The notes beneath the pieces are model-generated. The model was not told the DNA's origin, searched no databases, and was given only the letters and a program-made list of their open reading frames with translations. The translations under genes were made by a program, and so were the position numbers. A stretch of DNA of 64,000 nt from Actibacterium pelagium (GTDB lineage Bacteria; Pseudomonadota; Alphaproteobacteria; Rhodobacterales; Rhodobacteraceae): NCBI RefSeq assembly GCF_002285415.1, contig NZ_NSBU01000007.1, forward strand, positions 188,501-252,500, given 5' to 3'. This document shows positions 17,292 to 26,408 of this stretch, one piece after another (within the stretch, counting starts at the first letter, position 1; every line of letters starts with the position of its first letter).

Positions 17292-20200
17292 TTATTCCAG
17301 TTCGACCAACAGGTCCTTGGCGTCGATCTGGGCACCCGGCGTGACGTGGACTGCCTTGACCTTGGCGTCACGCTCGGCATGGATGCCGGTTTCCATCTTC
17401 ATCGCTTCGATGGTCAGCAGCAGATCGCCTTGTTTGACCTCTTGGCCTGCTTGCGCGGCAACGGTCGCCACGACGCCCGGCATGGGGGCGCCGATGTGGT
17501 TGGCGTTGCCAAGCTCTGCCTTCGGACGCACGCTGCTAGAGGCTTTGACCTTGCGGTTCGCAATGCGGACATCGCGGGGCTGGCCGTTGAGTTCGAAGAA
17601 GACCTTGGCCTCGCCGTTCTCGTCGGTCTCGCCGATGGCCTGCATGCGGATTTCCAGCGTTTTGCCGGGGTCGATCTCGACGCTGATCTCTTCGCCCGGC
17701 TCCATGCCGTAGAAGAAGACCGGGGTCGGCAGGGTACGGACTGGACCATAGGTGCGGTGGCGGCCCATGTAATCAAGGAAGACCTTGGGGTACATCAGGT
17801 AACCGTTCAGGTCCTCATCATCGATCGTCAGACCGTCCAGTTGTTTCGACAAGTCGGCGCGGATCTCTTCCAGATCGACCGGTGCCAGATGCTTGCCCGG
17901 GCGTTCCGTGTTGGGCTTTTCGCCCTTCAGCGCCTTCTTGATGATCGCTTTCGGGAAACCACCCGGAGGCTGACCAAGGTTGCCGCGCATCATGTCGATC
18001 ACCGAGTCCGGGAAGGCCACTTCGGTCTTGGGGTTCTCGACGTCGGCGCGGGTCAGGCCTTGGCTGACCATCATCAGTGCCATATCGCCAACCACTTTGG
18101 ACGAGGGGGTCACCTTCACGATGTCGCCAAACATCTGGTTCACGTCGGCATACATGGCTGCGACCTCGTGCCAGCGCTCTTCAAGACCCAGGCTGCGGGC
18201 CTGCGCCTTCAAGTTGGTGAACTGACCCCCGGGCATTTCATGCAGATAGACCTCGGACGCGGGGGCTTGCAAGCCGGACTCGAAGGCGGTGTATTGCTCG
18301 CGTACGGCTTCCCAATAGTCCGAGATGCGACGCACCATGGCAGGATCGATACCGGTGTCCCGGTCGGTGTTGGTCAACGCTTCGATGATCGAGCCCATGG
18401 TCGGCTGCGAGGTGTTGCCCGAGAAAGCGTCCATGGCCACGTCGGCAATATCCACGCCAGCTTCGGATGCTGCCAGAATGGTCGCACCCGCGATGCCCGA
18501 GGTGTCATGCGTGTGGAAGTGGATCGGAATACCGACCTCTTGTTTCAGCGCCTCGATCAGCACACCAGCCGCAGTCGGCTTCAGCAGACCCGCCATGTCT
18601 TTCAGGCCAAGGAAATGGGCGCCAGCGGCTTCCAGCTCTTTCGCCATGTTGACGTAGTACTTCAGGTCGTACTTCGCGCGATCAGGGTTCAGGATGTCGC
18701 CGGTGTAGCAGATGGTGCCTTCGCACACCTTGCCACTTTCGATGACAGCGTCCATCGCGACGCGCATGTTCTCGACCCAGTTCAGGCTGTCAAAGACGCG
18801 GAACACGTCGATCCCGGTCTCGGCCGCCTGTTTGACGAAGGCCTGAACGACGTTGTCGGGATAGTTGGTGTAGCCCACGCCGTTCGAAGCACGCAGCAGC
18901 ATTTGGGTCAGCAGGTTCGGCATGGCCTTGCGCAGGTCACGCAGGCGCTGCCACGGGCATTCCTGAAGGAAGCGATAGGCGACATCAAAGGTCGCACCGC
19001 CCCAGCATTCCATCGAAAAGAGCTGCGGTAGGTTCGCCGCATAGGTCGGCGCCACGCGGATCATGTCGATCGAGCGCATGCGGGTCGCCAGCAGAGATTG
19101 GTGGCCATCACGCATGGTGGTGTCGGTCAGCAGCAGTTGCTTCTGCTCGGTCACCCACTTGGCCAGACCTTCTGCGCCATCCTTTTCAAGGATTTGCTTG
19201 GTGCCAGACGGCGGGGTCTCGACCAGCAGTTTCGGTGGCTTTGGTGGTTTGGCAGTGGCGGGTTTGGCGCGGCCCTCGGTCTCGGGGTGGCCGTTGACGG
19301 TGATATCACCGATGTAGGTCAGGATCTTCGTCGCGCGGTCACGGCGCGGTTTGAAATCGAACAGCTCGGGCGTCTCGTCGATGAACTTGGTGTGGTACTC
19401 ATAGTTCAGGAACTGCGGGTGTTTCAGCAGGTTCTCGACGAAGGCGATGTTGGTGGCCACGCCACGGATACGGAATTCGCGCAGGGCGCGGTCCATACGG
19501 GCAATCGCGGCCTCGGGCGTTGGCGCCCAGGCGGTGACCTTTTCCAGCAGCGAGTCATAATAGCGGGTGATGACCGCGCCCGAATAAGCGGTGCCGCCGT
19601 CCAGACGGATGCCCATCCCGGTCGCGCCGCGATAGGCGGTGATGCGGCCATAGTCGGGGATAAAGTTGTTGCGTGGATCTTCGGTGGTGACCCGGCACTG
19701 CAGGGCGTGGCCACGCAGCTGAACGTCATACTGGCTGGCGACCCCGGTGGCCTCGGTCAGCGACTTGCCTTCGGCGATCTTGATCTGGGCCTGCACAATG
19801 TCGATGCCGGTCACTTCTTCGGTGACGGTGTGTTCTACCTGAACGCGGGGGTTCACCTCGATGAAGTAGAACTCGCCCGAGTCCATATCCATCAGGAACT
19901 CAACGGTCCCTGCGCATTCATAGTTCACATGTTCGCAGATCTTCTTGCCCAAGCCGCACAGCATCTCGCGCTGAGCCGACGACAGGTACGGGGCAGGGGC
20001 GCGTTCGACGACCTTCTGGTTCCGGCGCTGGACCGAGCAGTCACGTTCCCACAGGTGATAGGTGTTGCCGTGCTTGTCGCCAAGGATCTGAACCTCGACG
20101 TGGCGCGCGCGCATGATCATCTTTTCCAGATAACCTTCGCCGTTGCCAAAGGCGGCCTCGGCTTCGCGGCGACCTTCGCGCACTTTCTCTTCCAGCTCGC

Positions 20201-20732
20201 CTTCGTTCATGATTGGGCGCATGCCGCGACCGCCGCCACCCCACGAGGCTTTCAGCATCAGCGGGTAGCCGATTTCAGCCGCCTGCTTGCGGATCTCGTC
20301 CATGTCGTCGCCCAGAACCTCGGTCGCGGGGATGACTGGCACGTCAGCGGCGATGGCGACCTTGCGGGCGCTGGCCTTGTCGCCCAGGGCGCGCATGGTT
20401 TCGGCCTTGGGGCCGATGAAGGCGATGCCGTTGGCTTCACAGGCGTCTACAAAGTCGGGGTTCTCGGACAGCAGACCGTAGCCGGGATGGATCGCGTCGG
20501 CGCCGCATTCCTTCGCAACGCGGATGATCTCGTCAATCGCCAGATAGGCCTGAACGGGACCCAGCCCCTCGCCAATATGATAGGCCTCGTCCGCCTTGAA
20601 CCGGTGTAAGCCCAGCTTGTCTTCCTCGGCATAGACCGCGACGGTTCGTTTCCCCAATTCGTTCGCCGCCCGCATGACGCGAATGGCGATCTCCCCTCGG
20701 TTGGCGACCAGAATCTTGGCGAAGTCAGGCAT
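17292..20732 (-). CDS. pyc: Pyruvate carboxylase, single-chain
   Basis: A biotin enzyme of 1146 aa that makes oxaloacetate from pyruvate and bicarbonate with ATP, refilling the TCA cycle. Domains in order: biotin carboxylase (residues 1 to about 455, with the ATP loop SWGGGGRGMR), carboxyltransferase (about 530-870, with DTTMRDGHQSL metal site), the PC-specific allosteric linker, and a biotin carrier domain near the C-terminus with the biotinylated lysine in EAMKME (Lys1112). Its full length and fused order rule out acetyl- or propionyl-CoA carboxylase. Confidence 0.97.
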   Translation of the reverse strand: MPDFAKILVANRGEIAIRVMRAANELGKRTVAVYAEEDKLGLHRFKADEAYHIGEGLGPVQAYLAIDEIIRVAKECGADAIHPGYGLLSENPDFVDACEANGIAFIGPKAETMRALGDKASARKVAIAADVPVIPATEVLGDDMDEIRKQAAEIGYPLMLKASWGGGGRGMRPIMNEGELEEKVREGRREAEAAFGNGEGYLEKMIMRARHVEVQILGDKHGNTYHLWERDCSVQRRNQKVVERAPAPYLSSAQREMLCGLGKKICEHVNYECAGTVEFLMDMDSGEFYFIEVNPRVQVEHTVTEEVTGIDIVQAQIKIAEGKSLTEATGVASQYDVQLRGHALQCRVTTEDPRNNFIPDYGRITAYRGATGMGIRLDGGTAYSGAVITRYYDSLLEKVTAWAPTPEAAIARMDRALREFRIRGVATNIAFVENLLKHPQFLNYEYHTKFIDETPELFDFKPRRDRATKILTYIGDITVNGHPETEGRAKPATAKPPKPPKLLVETPPSGTKQILEKDGAEGLAKWVTEQKQLLLTDTTMRDGHQSLLATRMRSIDMIRVAPTYAANLPQLFSMECWGGATFDVAYRFLQECPWQRLRDLRKAMPNLLTQMLLRASNGVGYTNYPDNVVQAFVKQAAETGIDVFRVFDSLNWVENMRVAMDAVIESGKVCEGTICYTGDILNPDRAKYDLKYYVNMAKELEAAGAHFLGLKDMAGLLKPTAAGVLIEALKQEVGIPIHFHTHDTSGIAGATILAASEAGVDIADVAMDAFSGNTSQPTMGSIIEALTNTDRDTGIDPAMVRRISDYWEAVREQYTAFESGLQAPASEVYLHEMPGGQFTNLKAQARSLGLEERWHEVAAMYADVNQMFGDIVKVTPSSKVVGDMALMMVSQGLTRADVENPKTEVAFPDSVIDMMRGNLGQPPGGFPKAIIKKALKGEKPNTERPGKHLAPVDLEEIRADLSKQLDGLTIDDEDLNGYLMYPKVFLDYMGRHRTYGPVRTLPTPVFFYGMEPGEEISVEIDPGKTLEIRMQAIGETDENGEAKVFFELNGQPRDVRIANRKVKASSSVRPKAELGNANHIGAPMPGVVATVAAQAGQEVKQGDLLLTIEAMKMETGIHAERDAKVKAVHVTPGAQIDAKDLLVELE

Positions 20733-21103
20733 GGTAGGCTCCCAGGTATGTCGAGTTGAAAGTGTTATGAAGGATTTATGAACTCAAACAAGGTTTCTGC
20801 GGGTGCAAAATGCGGATTTCGGTATAAAAATGTTACCAAAATGAGATGGACCGCTTGGTCGAGAAATTTTCCGCTGACCGATCTGGCTGTTGGGTAATTT
20901 TATTTCAAACTTTTTTCAGGCGCTTGTTGGGCACGAGTTCTTATCGCATCGCCGAGGCTATAGATTCGGTTCGAAAAAGTAAGACACATTCTTCCAAGAG
21001 GTGTGATTTGGGAAAAACTTGCCGGAAGTGCCTTTGCTGTGGTGGCGGAACAATCTAAGAACATAGCTTCCCATTTTTTCCCGAACCCGCTAGGTTCCCC
21101 GCC
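20733..21103. other. Divergent intergenic region pyc/uvrD
   Basis: A 371-bp gap between the divergent pyc and uvrD genes. It is AT-richer than the flanks and must hold both promoters, but I see no confident -35/-10 pair, operator, RNA gene or protein. A 70-codon plus-strand frame at 20846-21058 has no recognisable features and is not called. Confidence 0.5.
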
Positions 21104-23452
21104 ATGAGCAGTTTTGACGAAAACGATGCATTTGAAGCCGCCGTGCCGCTAAGCCAGCGGGCGATGGCGGCGCGTTCCGCGCCCTATCTGGACGAGTTGA
21201 ACCCCGCGCAGCGCGAGGCCGTTGAAACTTTGCAAGGGCCGGTTCTGATGCTCGCCGGGGCGGGGACTGGCAAGACCAAGGCGCTGACCGCGCGGATCGC
21301 GCATCTGATGAACCAAGGTGTGCGCCCGAACGAAATACTGGCAGTAACTTTCACCAACAAAGCCGCGCGCGAGATGAAGGGCCGTGTCGGCCGCCATCTG
21401 GGCGAGGCGGTCGAGGGGATGCCGTGGCTGGGCACCTTCCACGCGATTTGTGTGAAACTACTGCGCCGGCACGGGGAGCTTGTCGGGCTGAAATCGAATT
21501 TCACCATTTTGGATACGGACGACCAGATACGTCTTCTCAAGCAGTTGATCGTTGCTGCCAATATAGATGACAAACGCTGGCCTGCGCGGGCCCTAGCCTC
21601 GTTGATCGACGGTTGGAAGAACCGGGCTTTGACGCCCGAGAAGGTGCCAAACGCCGATGCTTCGGCCTTCGATCACAAAGGGACCGAACTGTACGCAGCC
21701 TATCAGGAGCGGCTGAAGACCCTGAACGCCGTGGATTTCGGTGACCTGCTGCTGCACATGGTCACGATCTTTCAAACTCATGGGGATGTGCTGGAGCAAT
21801 ATCAGCGTTGGTTCCGCTATATTCTTGTCGACGAGTATCAGGATACCAACGTTGCCCAATACCTGTGGCTGAGGCTGCTGGCACAAAAGCATCAGAACAT
21901 TTGCTGCGTGGGCGATGACGACCAGTCGATCTATGGCTGGCGCGGGGCCGAGGTGGGCAACATCCTGCGGTTCGAGAAAGATTTCCCCGGCGCGAAAGTC
22001 GTGCGGCTGGAGCAGAACTATCGCTCGACCCCGCATATTTTGGCGGCAGCTTCCGGCGTCATCGCCGGGAACAAGGGACGGCTTGGCAAGACGTTGTGGA
22101 CCGACCGGGATGACGGTGAAAAGGTTCGTCTGATCGGCCATTGGGATGGCGAGGAAGAAGCGCGCTGGATCGGTGAAGAAATCGAGGCACTACAGCGTGG
22201 CACGCGTGGGTTGCGCTCGCATGAGCTGGACCAACAGGCGATCCTTGTTCGCGCCTCGCACCAGATGCGCGCGTTTGAAGATCGGTTCCTGACCATCGGT
22301 CTGCCTTACAAGGTTATCGGCGGACCACGCTTCTATGAGCGGATGGAGATCCGGGACGCGATGGCCTATTTCCGTGTGGCCTGTTCGCCGGACGATGATC
22401 TGGCGTTCGAGCGGATCGTAAACACCCCAAAACGCGGGGTGGGGGATAAGGCCCTTCAGAATATCCAGCGGGCGGCGCGCGCCAATGAGACCTCTTTGCT
22501 GGAGGCTGCCCGGCTGCTGGTGTCTGCCGGAGAGCTTAAGGGCAAAGCCCGCGGGGCGGTTGGTCAGCTGATCGAAGGGTTCGATCGCTGGCGGGCTGCA
22601 GTCCAGAACAATGAAAACCACATCGAACTGGCCGAGATCATCCTAGAGGAATCCGGCTATACCGAGATGTGGCAGAACGACAAAACGCCCGAGGCGCCGG
22701 GCCGGCTGGAAAACCTGAAGGAACTGATCAAGGCGCTTGAGAGCTTTGAGAATCTTCAGGGGTTCCTTGAGCACGTTGCGCTGATCATGGACAACGAGGC
22801 GGATGATGGTGGCCCCAAGGTCAGCATCATGACCCTGCATGCCGCCAAAGGTCTGGAATTCCCTGTTGTCTTTCTGCCCGGATGGGAAGACGGCCTGTTT
22901 CCCAGCCAGCGCAGCATGGATGAAAGCGGGCTGAAGGGGGTCGAGGAAGAGCGCCGTCTTGCCTATGTTGGCATTACGCGGGCGGAAGAGCTGTGTACGA
23001 TCTCATTTGCGGGCAACCGCCGGATCTTTGGTCAATGGCAATCGGCCCTGCCTTCGCGCTTTATTGATGAACTGCCCGAAGAGAATGTCGACGTTCTGAC
23101 CGCGCCGGGCCTTTATGGCGGCGGCTACGGCGCCGCGGCGCCCTCAAGCGGAATGCAAGAGCGGATGGATCGGGCGGATGCATATAACTCGCCGGGTTGG
23201 AAGCGGATGCAAGCTCGCAGCCAATCGCGACAGACCGCGCAACCGACCGAGACCAAGGGGCTGGTCATCGATGCCACTGCGGTGTCCAGCCACGCCAAGG
23301 GTGATCGCGTGTTCCACCAGAAGTTCGGCTATGGCACGGTCATGGGCATTGAAGGTGACAAGCTGGATATCGAATTCGATAAGGCGGGGGCGAAAAAAGT
23401 TGTCGCGCGCTTCATTGTCGATGCTGCAAAAGCCGACGAGATCCCTTTCTAG
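21104..23452 (+). CDS. uvrD: UvrD/PcrA-type DNA helicase
   Basis: A superfamily 1A 3'-5' DNA helicase of 782 aa used in nucleotide-excision and mismatch repair. Motifs: Q-motif region LNPAQREAV, Walker A AGAGTGKT (residues 51-58), VTFTNKAAREMKGR, Walker B LVDEYQDTN, QSIYGWRGA, LEQNYRST, MTLHAAKGLEFPVVFLPGWEDGLFP and VGITRAEE. The C-terminal tail (GDRVFHQKFGYGTVMGIEGDKL) is the Tudor-like domain common to UvrD/PcrA. Confidence 0.95.
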   Translation: MSSFDENDAFEAAVPLSQRAMAARSAPYLDELNPAQREAVETLQGPVLMLAGAGTGKTKALTARIAHLMNQGVRPNEILAVTFTNKAAREMKGRVGRHLGEAVEGMPWLGTFHAICVKLLRRHGELVGLKSNFTILDTDDQIRLLKQLIVAANIDDKRWPARALASLIDGWKNRALTPEKVPNADASAFDHKGTELYAAYQERLKTLNAVDFGDLLLHMVTIFQTHGDVLEQYQRWFRYILVDEYQDTNVAQYLWLRLLAQKHQNICCVGDDDQSIYGWRGAEVGNILRFEKDFPGAKVVRLEQNYRSTPHILAAASGVIAGNKGRLGKTLWTDRDDGEKVRLIGHWDGEEEARWIGEEIEALQRGTRGLRSHELDQQAILVRASHQMRAFEDRFLTIGLPYKVIGGPRFYERMEIRDAMAYFRVACSPDDDLAFERIVNTPKRGVGDKALQNIQRAARANETSLLEAARLLVSAGELKGKARGAVGQLIEGFDRWRAAVQNNENHIELAEIILEESGYTEMWQNDKTPEAPGRLENLKELIKALESFENLQGFLEHVALIMDNEADDGGPKVSIMTLHAAKGLEFPVVFLPGWEDGLFPSQRSMDESGLKGVEEERRLAYVGITRAEELCTISFAGNRRIFGQWQSALPSRFIDELPEENVDVLTAPGLYGGGYGAAAPSSGMQERMDRADAYNSPGWKRMQARSQSRQTAQPTETKGLVIDATAVSSHAKGDRVFHQKFGYGTVMGIEGDKLDIEFDKAGAKKVVARFIVDAAKADEIPF

Positions 23453-23455
23453 GTC

Positions 23456-23941
23456 CTACTTCTTTGCACCAGCGACGGGGTTGTCGATCTGATCCAGATC
23501 GACAAGGTCCCACGGCATGCCAGCATTCCGGTAAATGCGCTTACCCTTGTTGGGATAGTCCGCGACGTCCTGCGCCAGACGTTCCCCGACAACCAGACAG
23601 CGCAGAACCTCTGTCCCGGTGTTCTTCATTGTATGAGCCGGGCCGCCCTTGGGGTAACCGATGAAATCGCCGGGGCCAATCACCACGGTTTGGCCATCTA
23701 GAATGACTTCACCCGTGCCTGACAGAACATAGGTGCATTCATCTTCATGATAGTGGCGGTGGTACTCGGTGCTTTCGCAGCCCGGCGGCACTTCGATGAT
23801 GTGAACGCCAATTCCGGTCAAGCCAACCATGTCGCCAAGTGACTTGTTGATCCGTCTGGCGTTGCTGTTCAGGAAGTGTGTTTTGCTTAGTCCTTCAGCA
23901 GCGTCGATTTCTGTACGCTTCAGTACGAATTTCTCGGTCAT
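23456..23941 (-). CDS. Cupin domain protein
   Basis: A 161-aa single-domain cupin. The metal-binding motif is in YHRHYHEDECTYVLSGTGEVILDG (cited here in two parts: YHRHYHEDECTYVLSG and TGEVILDG), and the second motif has PGDFIGYPKGGPAHTMKN, so a His/His/Glu/His metal site is complete. Substrate and role are unknown. It lies downstream of the small-RNA array on the same strand but past that array's terminator, and converges on uvrD with 3 bp between them. Confidence 0.85.
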   Translation of the reverse strand: MTEKFVLKRTEIDAAEGLSKTHFLNSNARRINKSLGDMVGLTGIGVHIIEVPPGCESTEYHRHYHEDECTYVLSGTGEVILDGQTVVIGPGDFIGYPKGGPAHTMKNTGTEVLRCLVVGERLAQDVADYPNKGKRIYRNAGMPWDLVDLDQIDNPVAGAKK

Positions 23942-24004
23942 TTGGGTCTCCGTTCGATGGCTTGAATCGGACGCGAGCTATGCACCTAGGTCAAGGCAAA
24001 TAAA

Positions 24005-24039
24005 AACGGCGGTGCCAGGGAGGAGGAGGCACCGCCGTT
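24005..24039 (-). terminator. Last CcsR hairpin doubling as terminator
   Basis: AACGGCGGTGCC and GGCACCGCCGTT form a perfect 12-bp stem. On the minus strand it is followed by TTTATTT, so the sixth RNA unit carries the Rho-independent terminator of the ccaF1-ccsR transcript. On the plus strand it is also followed by CTTTTT, so it may work in both directions. Confidence 0.85.
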
Positions 24040-24290
24040 CTTTTTAACGATGACCAAGGGAGGAGGACGGTCATCGTATACGAACCCGACGTCTTGGCCG
24101 GTATTTTGCGGTCGACAGCCAAAGGGAGGAGAAGGCTGCCGACCGGGGTATTAGGCATCATAGGGAGGAGAGATGCCTAAACTGTGGTGAAGCGGTGTCC
24201 CGCTTCGGGAAAAGTGGCGACGATACCAAGGGAGGAGGAAGGTATCGCCGCCTAATTCAGAAGACCCAGGGAGGAGGAAGGGCCGTCTGA
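24005..24290 (-). ncRNA. Tandem array of six CcsR/'cuckoo'-type small RNA hairpins
   Basis: Directly downstream of the DUF1127 gene on the minus strand lie six hairpins, each presenting CCUCCUCCC or UCUCCUCCC in its loop. The loop motifs lie (plus-strand coordinates) at 24018-24026, 24058-24066, 24124-24132, 24163-24171, 24230-24238 and 24269-24277. Stems differ in sequence yet pair well: 12, 9, 11 (one mismatch), 9, 12 (one G-U) and about 11 bp (two mismatches). So the loops are conserved while stems covary. This matches the CcsR1-4 RNAs of Rhodobacter sphaeroides, co-transcribed with DUF1127 gene ccaF1 and linked to stress and C1 regulation. That species has four copies; I count six here. 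Confidence 0.88.
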
Positions 24291-24299
24291 TTCTGTTGT

Positions 24300-24515
24300 T
24301 TACGCTGCTTTTGCAGCCTCAAGCGCCAGCGAGCGGATCATGCTGCGGCTAATTCCTAGATCAGCCAGCTCGCGATTGGTCAGCTCGCTCAGCTCGTTAT
24401 ATGTGTCGCGATACAGCTTGCGCTTCGCGAGGTAATCTTTGGCATGGCCGATAACGGTCGTCAGTGTTCCTACGACCCAGTTCGACGCGCCGAATGTGCT
24501 TTGCGCGATTGCCAT
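24300..24515 (-). CDS. ccaF1: DUF1127 small protein, CcaF1-like
   Basis: A 71-aa basic protein whose C-terminal half is a DUF1127 domain: YRDTYNELSELTNRELADLGISRSMI. The R. sphaeroides homologue CcaF1 has been reported as an RNA-binding protein that affects processing of the downstream CcsR RNAs. Length and context fit it well. The ATG at 24515 has a GAGG site. A weak promoter-like pair, CTTG and TAAACT separated by 17 nt, lies at 24658-24661 and 24635-24640 (minus strand). A longer frame up to 24620 lacks support. Confidence 0.88.
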   Translation of the reverse strand: MAIAQSTFGASNWVVGTLTTVIGHAKDYLAKRKLYRDTYNELSELTNRELADLGISRSMIRSLALEAAKAA

Positions 24516-24634
24516 CTTCTGCCTCTTTCGTTTTTGTTCGCTCTCGTTGATCCTCAATTTAGGGGTTTGCTGCAGGTGCACAATGAATTTCGAGGCAATG
24601 CTGCTATGCAGAATTTGCATGGTTTGCAGCTTTT

Positions 24635-24661
24635 AGTTTAGTCGCTGAAAAATTACGCAAG
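24635..24661 (-). promoter_or_regulatory. Candidate promoter of the ccaF1-ccsR operon
   Basis: On the minus strand CTTG is separated by 17 nt from TAAACT. RpoH-type sigma factors, which drive this operon in R. sphaeroides, favour a CTTG-like -35 element. The -10 fit is poor, so this is only a candidate. It would give a 5' leader of about 110 nt. Confidence 0.25.
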
Positions 24662-24770
24662 TGACGCCACGTAAAAACTGAATTTGTGATGCATTTTTAG
24701 GCAAATCACGTTTCGGCTTGCAAAATTCTTCGCAAAAACAATCTTTGCCTAAACCGTTGAAGAGGGCGAA

Positions 24771-25841
24771 ATGAGCGTTATCAAAGACCAAATTGCTGCT
24801 GTGCTGGGTGAAATTACTGGTCCGGGTGATTCTAATCTGATGGAATCGGGACGTGTGAAAGCTCTCACTATAGAAGGTGACGTTGTTCGGTTCGTGCTAG
24901 AGGCGGCGAGCGCAGAAGAGGCGCGTAGTTTGGGCCCGCTGCGCGATCTTGCCCAATCCAAGGTCGAAGCGATCCCCGGTGTTGCGCAGGCGGTCGTCGT
25001 TATAACGGCGCATAGCGGTCAGCCGGCCCCAAAGCCTGCACCCTCGCTAAAGATCGGTCAGCATCCAACCAAAGATGGCGGTGGCAAGCCGGCGGGGGTC
25101 GACCGTATTCTGGCCGTCGCTTCGGGGAAGGGTGGGGTCGGTAAGTCGACAGTCTCCTCCAATTTGGCGGTGGCGCTTGCGCGGCAGGGGCGTCGGGTCG
25201 GCCTGCTTGATGCAGATATATATGGTCCCTCGCAGCCGCGGATGATGGGTGTCAGTAAGCGCCCAGCTTCGCCTGACGGTAAAACCATCATTCCACTTAA
25301 GGCGCATGGGGTCACTATGATGTCTATTGGTCTGATGGTGGATCCTGATCAGGCGGTTGTCTGGCGCGGTCCGATGTTGATGGGGGCCCTTCAGCAGATG
25401 CTGGGGCAGGTCGAATGGGGCGAGTTGGATGTGCTTATCGTAGACTTGCCGCCGGGCACGGGTGATGTGCAGCTAACCTTGTGTCAGAAGTCCCAAATGA
25501 CCGGAGCTCTGGTGGTTTCTACGCCTCAGGACGTTGCACTTTTGGATGCGCGCAAGGCTATAGACATGTTCGGCAAGCTAAAGACGCCGGTTCTGGGGTT
25601 GATAGAGAACATGTCGTCTTTCTGTTGTCCCCATTGCGGTGGGGAAAGCCATATCTTTGGACACGGCGGTGTGCGGGCCGAGGCAGATCGGATCGGTGTG
25701 CCCTTCCTGGGTGAGCTTCCTCTGGCGCTTGAGGTCCGTCAGGCCGGCGATGCGGGTACTCCGATCGCGCTTCAGGATGGACCGGTGGCGGATGCTTATG
25801 CGCAACTCGCGCACCGGTTGGTTGCGGGCGGGATGGCCTGA
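24771..25841 (+). CDS. apbC: Mrp/ApbC family P-loop ATPase (Fe-S carrier)
   Basis: A 356-aa Mrp/NBP35 protein thought to carry Fe-S clusters to target enzymes. An N-terminal DUF59/MIP18 region (residues 1-90) is followed by the deviant Walker [11 protein letters not shown], the switch segment [23 protein letters not shown] and the cluster-binding CPHC near residue 285. Its start is divergent from ccaF1 with a 255-bp gap. Confidence 0.92.
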   Translation: MSVIKDQIAAVLGEITGPGDSNLMESGRVKALTIEGDVVRFVLEAASAEEARSLGPLRDLAQSKVEAIPGVAQAVVVITAHSGQPAPKPAPSLKIGQHPTKDGGGKPAGVDRILAVASGKGGVGKSTVSSNLAVALARQGRRVGLLDADIYGPSQPRMMGVSKRPASPDGKTIIPLKAHGVTMMSIGLMVDPDQAVVWRGPMLMGALQQMLGQVEWGELDVLIVDLPPGTGDVQLTLCQKSQMTGALVVSTPQDVALLDARKAIDMFGKLKTPVLGLIENMSSFCCPHCGGESHIFGHGGVRAEADRIGVPFLGELPLALEVRQAGDAGTPIALQDGPVADAYAQLAHRLVAGGMA

Positions 25842-26408
25842 CCGCGGGAATTCATGGTCATTGCGGGGGATTTTGCAGCTTTAGCGGTGTAAATCGCTGA
25901 GGCTGCAACTGATTTGGGGCTGGTTATCCTGCCAAATTAAATCGCGTCGGCAAAAATTCTACTTATTAGTGGGATTTTCTGGTACTTATTTTCAAACCCG
26001 GTCTGGCACTAAATGTAGAGGGTGCGGGCAATTTTTCCGCTACAATTTGGTTGCAGTGGCGTAATTTAGCTGCGGAATAACTGCTTTTTAAGAAGTTTCT
26101 TTGCGTTTTGGGGAGTCAGCTCCCGTAAAAAACAGTTGATTTCCATGAAGTACCATGTCATCCATTAGTTACTCGATGAAGACGGGCAAATCAGGGGCAG
26201 ATTAAGAACCCCGAACAAGGCACCAAGTCAGGTTTCATACAGGCACCCGCCATCATCAAATCAGATCCGGCGCGCAAGCGAGCAGACATCCCCCCAGGTG
26301 GCTTGCACAGTTGGACACCCCTTCACGGGACGAGGGCGGCGGATTGGGCAGTGGCAGCAGCTCAATCCGCCGTTTCCGTTTCGGGCGACAGTAACAAGGA
26401 GCGTCAGC
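25842..26408 (+). ncRNA. Long dcw leader with candidate UpsM-like sRNA
   Basis: This 567-nt gene-free stretch precedes mraZ. In R. sphaeroides the dcw cluster has an unusually long 5' leader whose promoter-proximal part accumulates as sRNA UpsM (about 200 nt) because of partial termination just before mraZ. Here a terminator-like hairpin sits in the same place (26338-26371). If the RNA has the same size it would start near 26175. A smaller hairpin GGGAG-TCAG-CTCCC lies near 26111-26124. The promoter is not recognised, and sequence homology to UpsM was not tested. Confidence 0.5.
26338..26382 (+). terminator. Terminator-like hairpin before mraZ
   Basis: GGCGGATTGGG and CTCAATCCGCC pair over 11 positions (one G-T) around a 12-nt loop, followed by GTTTCCGTTTC. 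It ends about 30 nt before the mraZ start and upstream of its AAGGAG site, so it could attenuate transcription into the dcw cluster and define the 3' end of a leader sRNA. The T-tract is interrupted, which would allow read-through. Confidence 0.65.

Noticed and set aside
20846-21058. 70-codon frame between pyc and uvrD
   Set aside because: No ribosome-binding site, no domain, and atypical composition for a protein in this genome.
24005-24290. Plus-strand reading of the hairpin array as a CsrB/RsmZ-type RNA with GGA-loop sites, or as a CRISPR array
   Set aside because: On the plus strand the loops do read GGGAGGAGG, but the DUF1127 gene upstream on the minus strand and the known ccaF1-ccsR order favour the minus strand. 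It is not CRISPR, because the palindromic stems differ between units and spacing is irregular.
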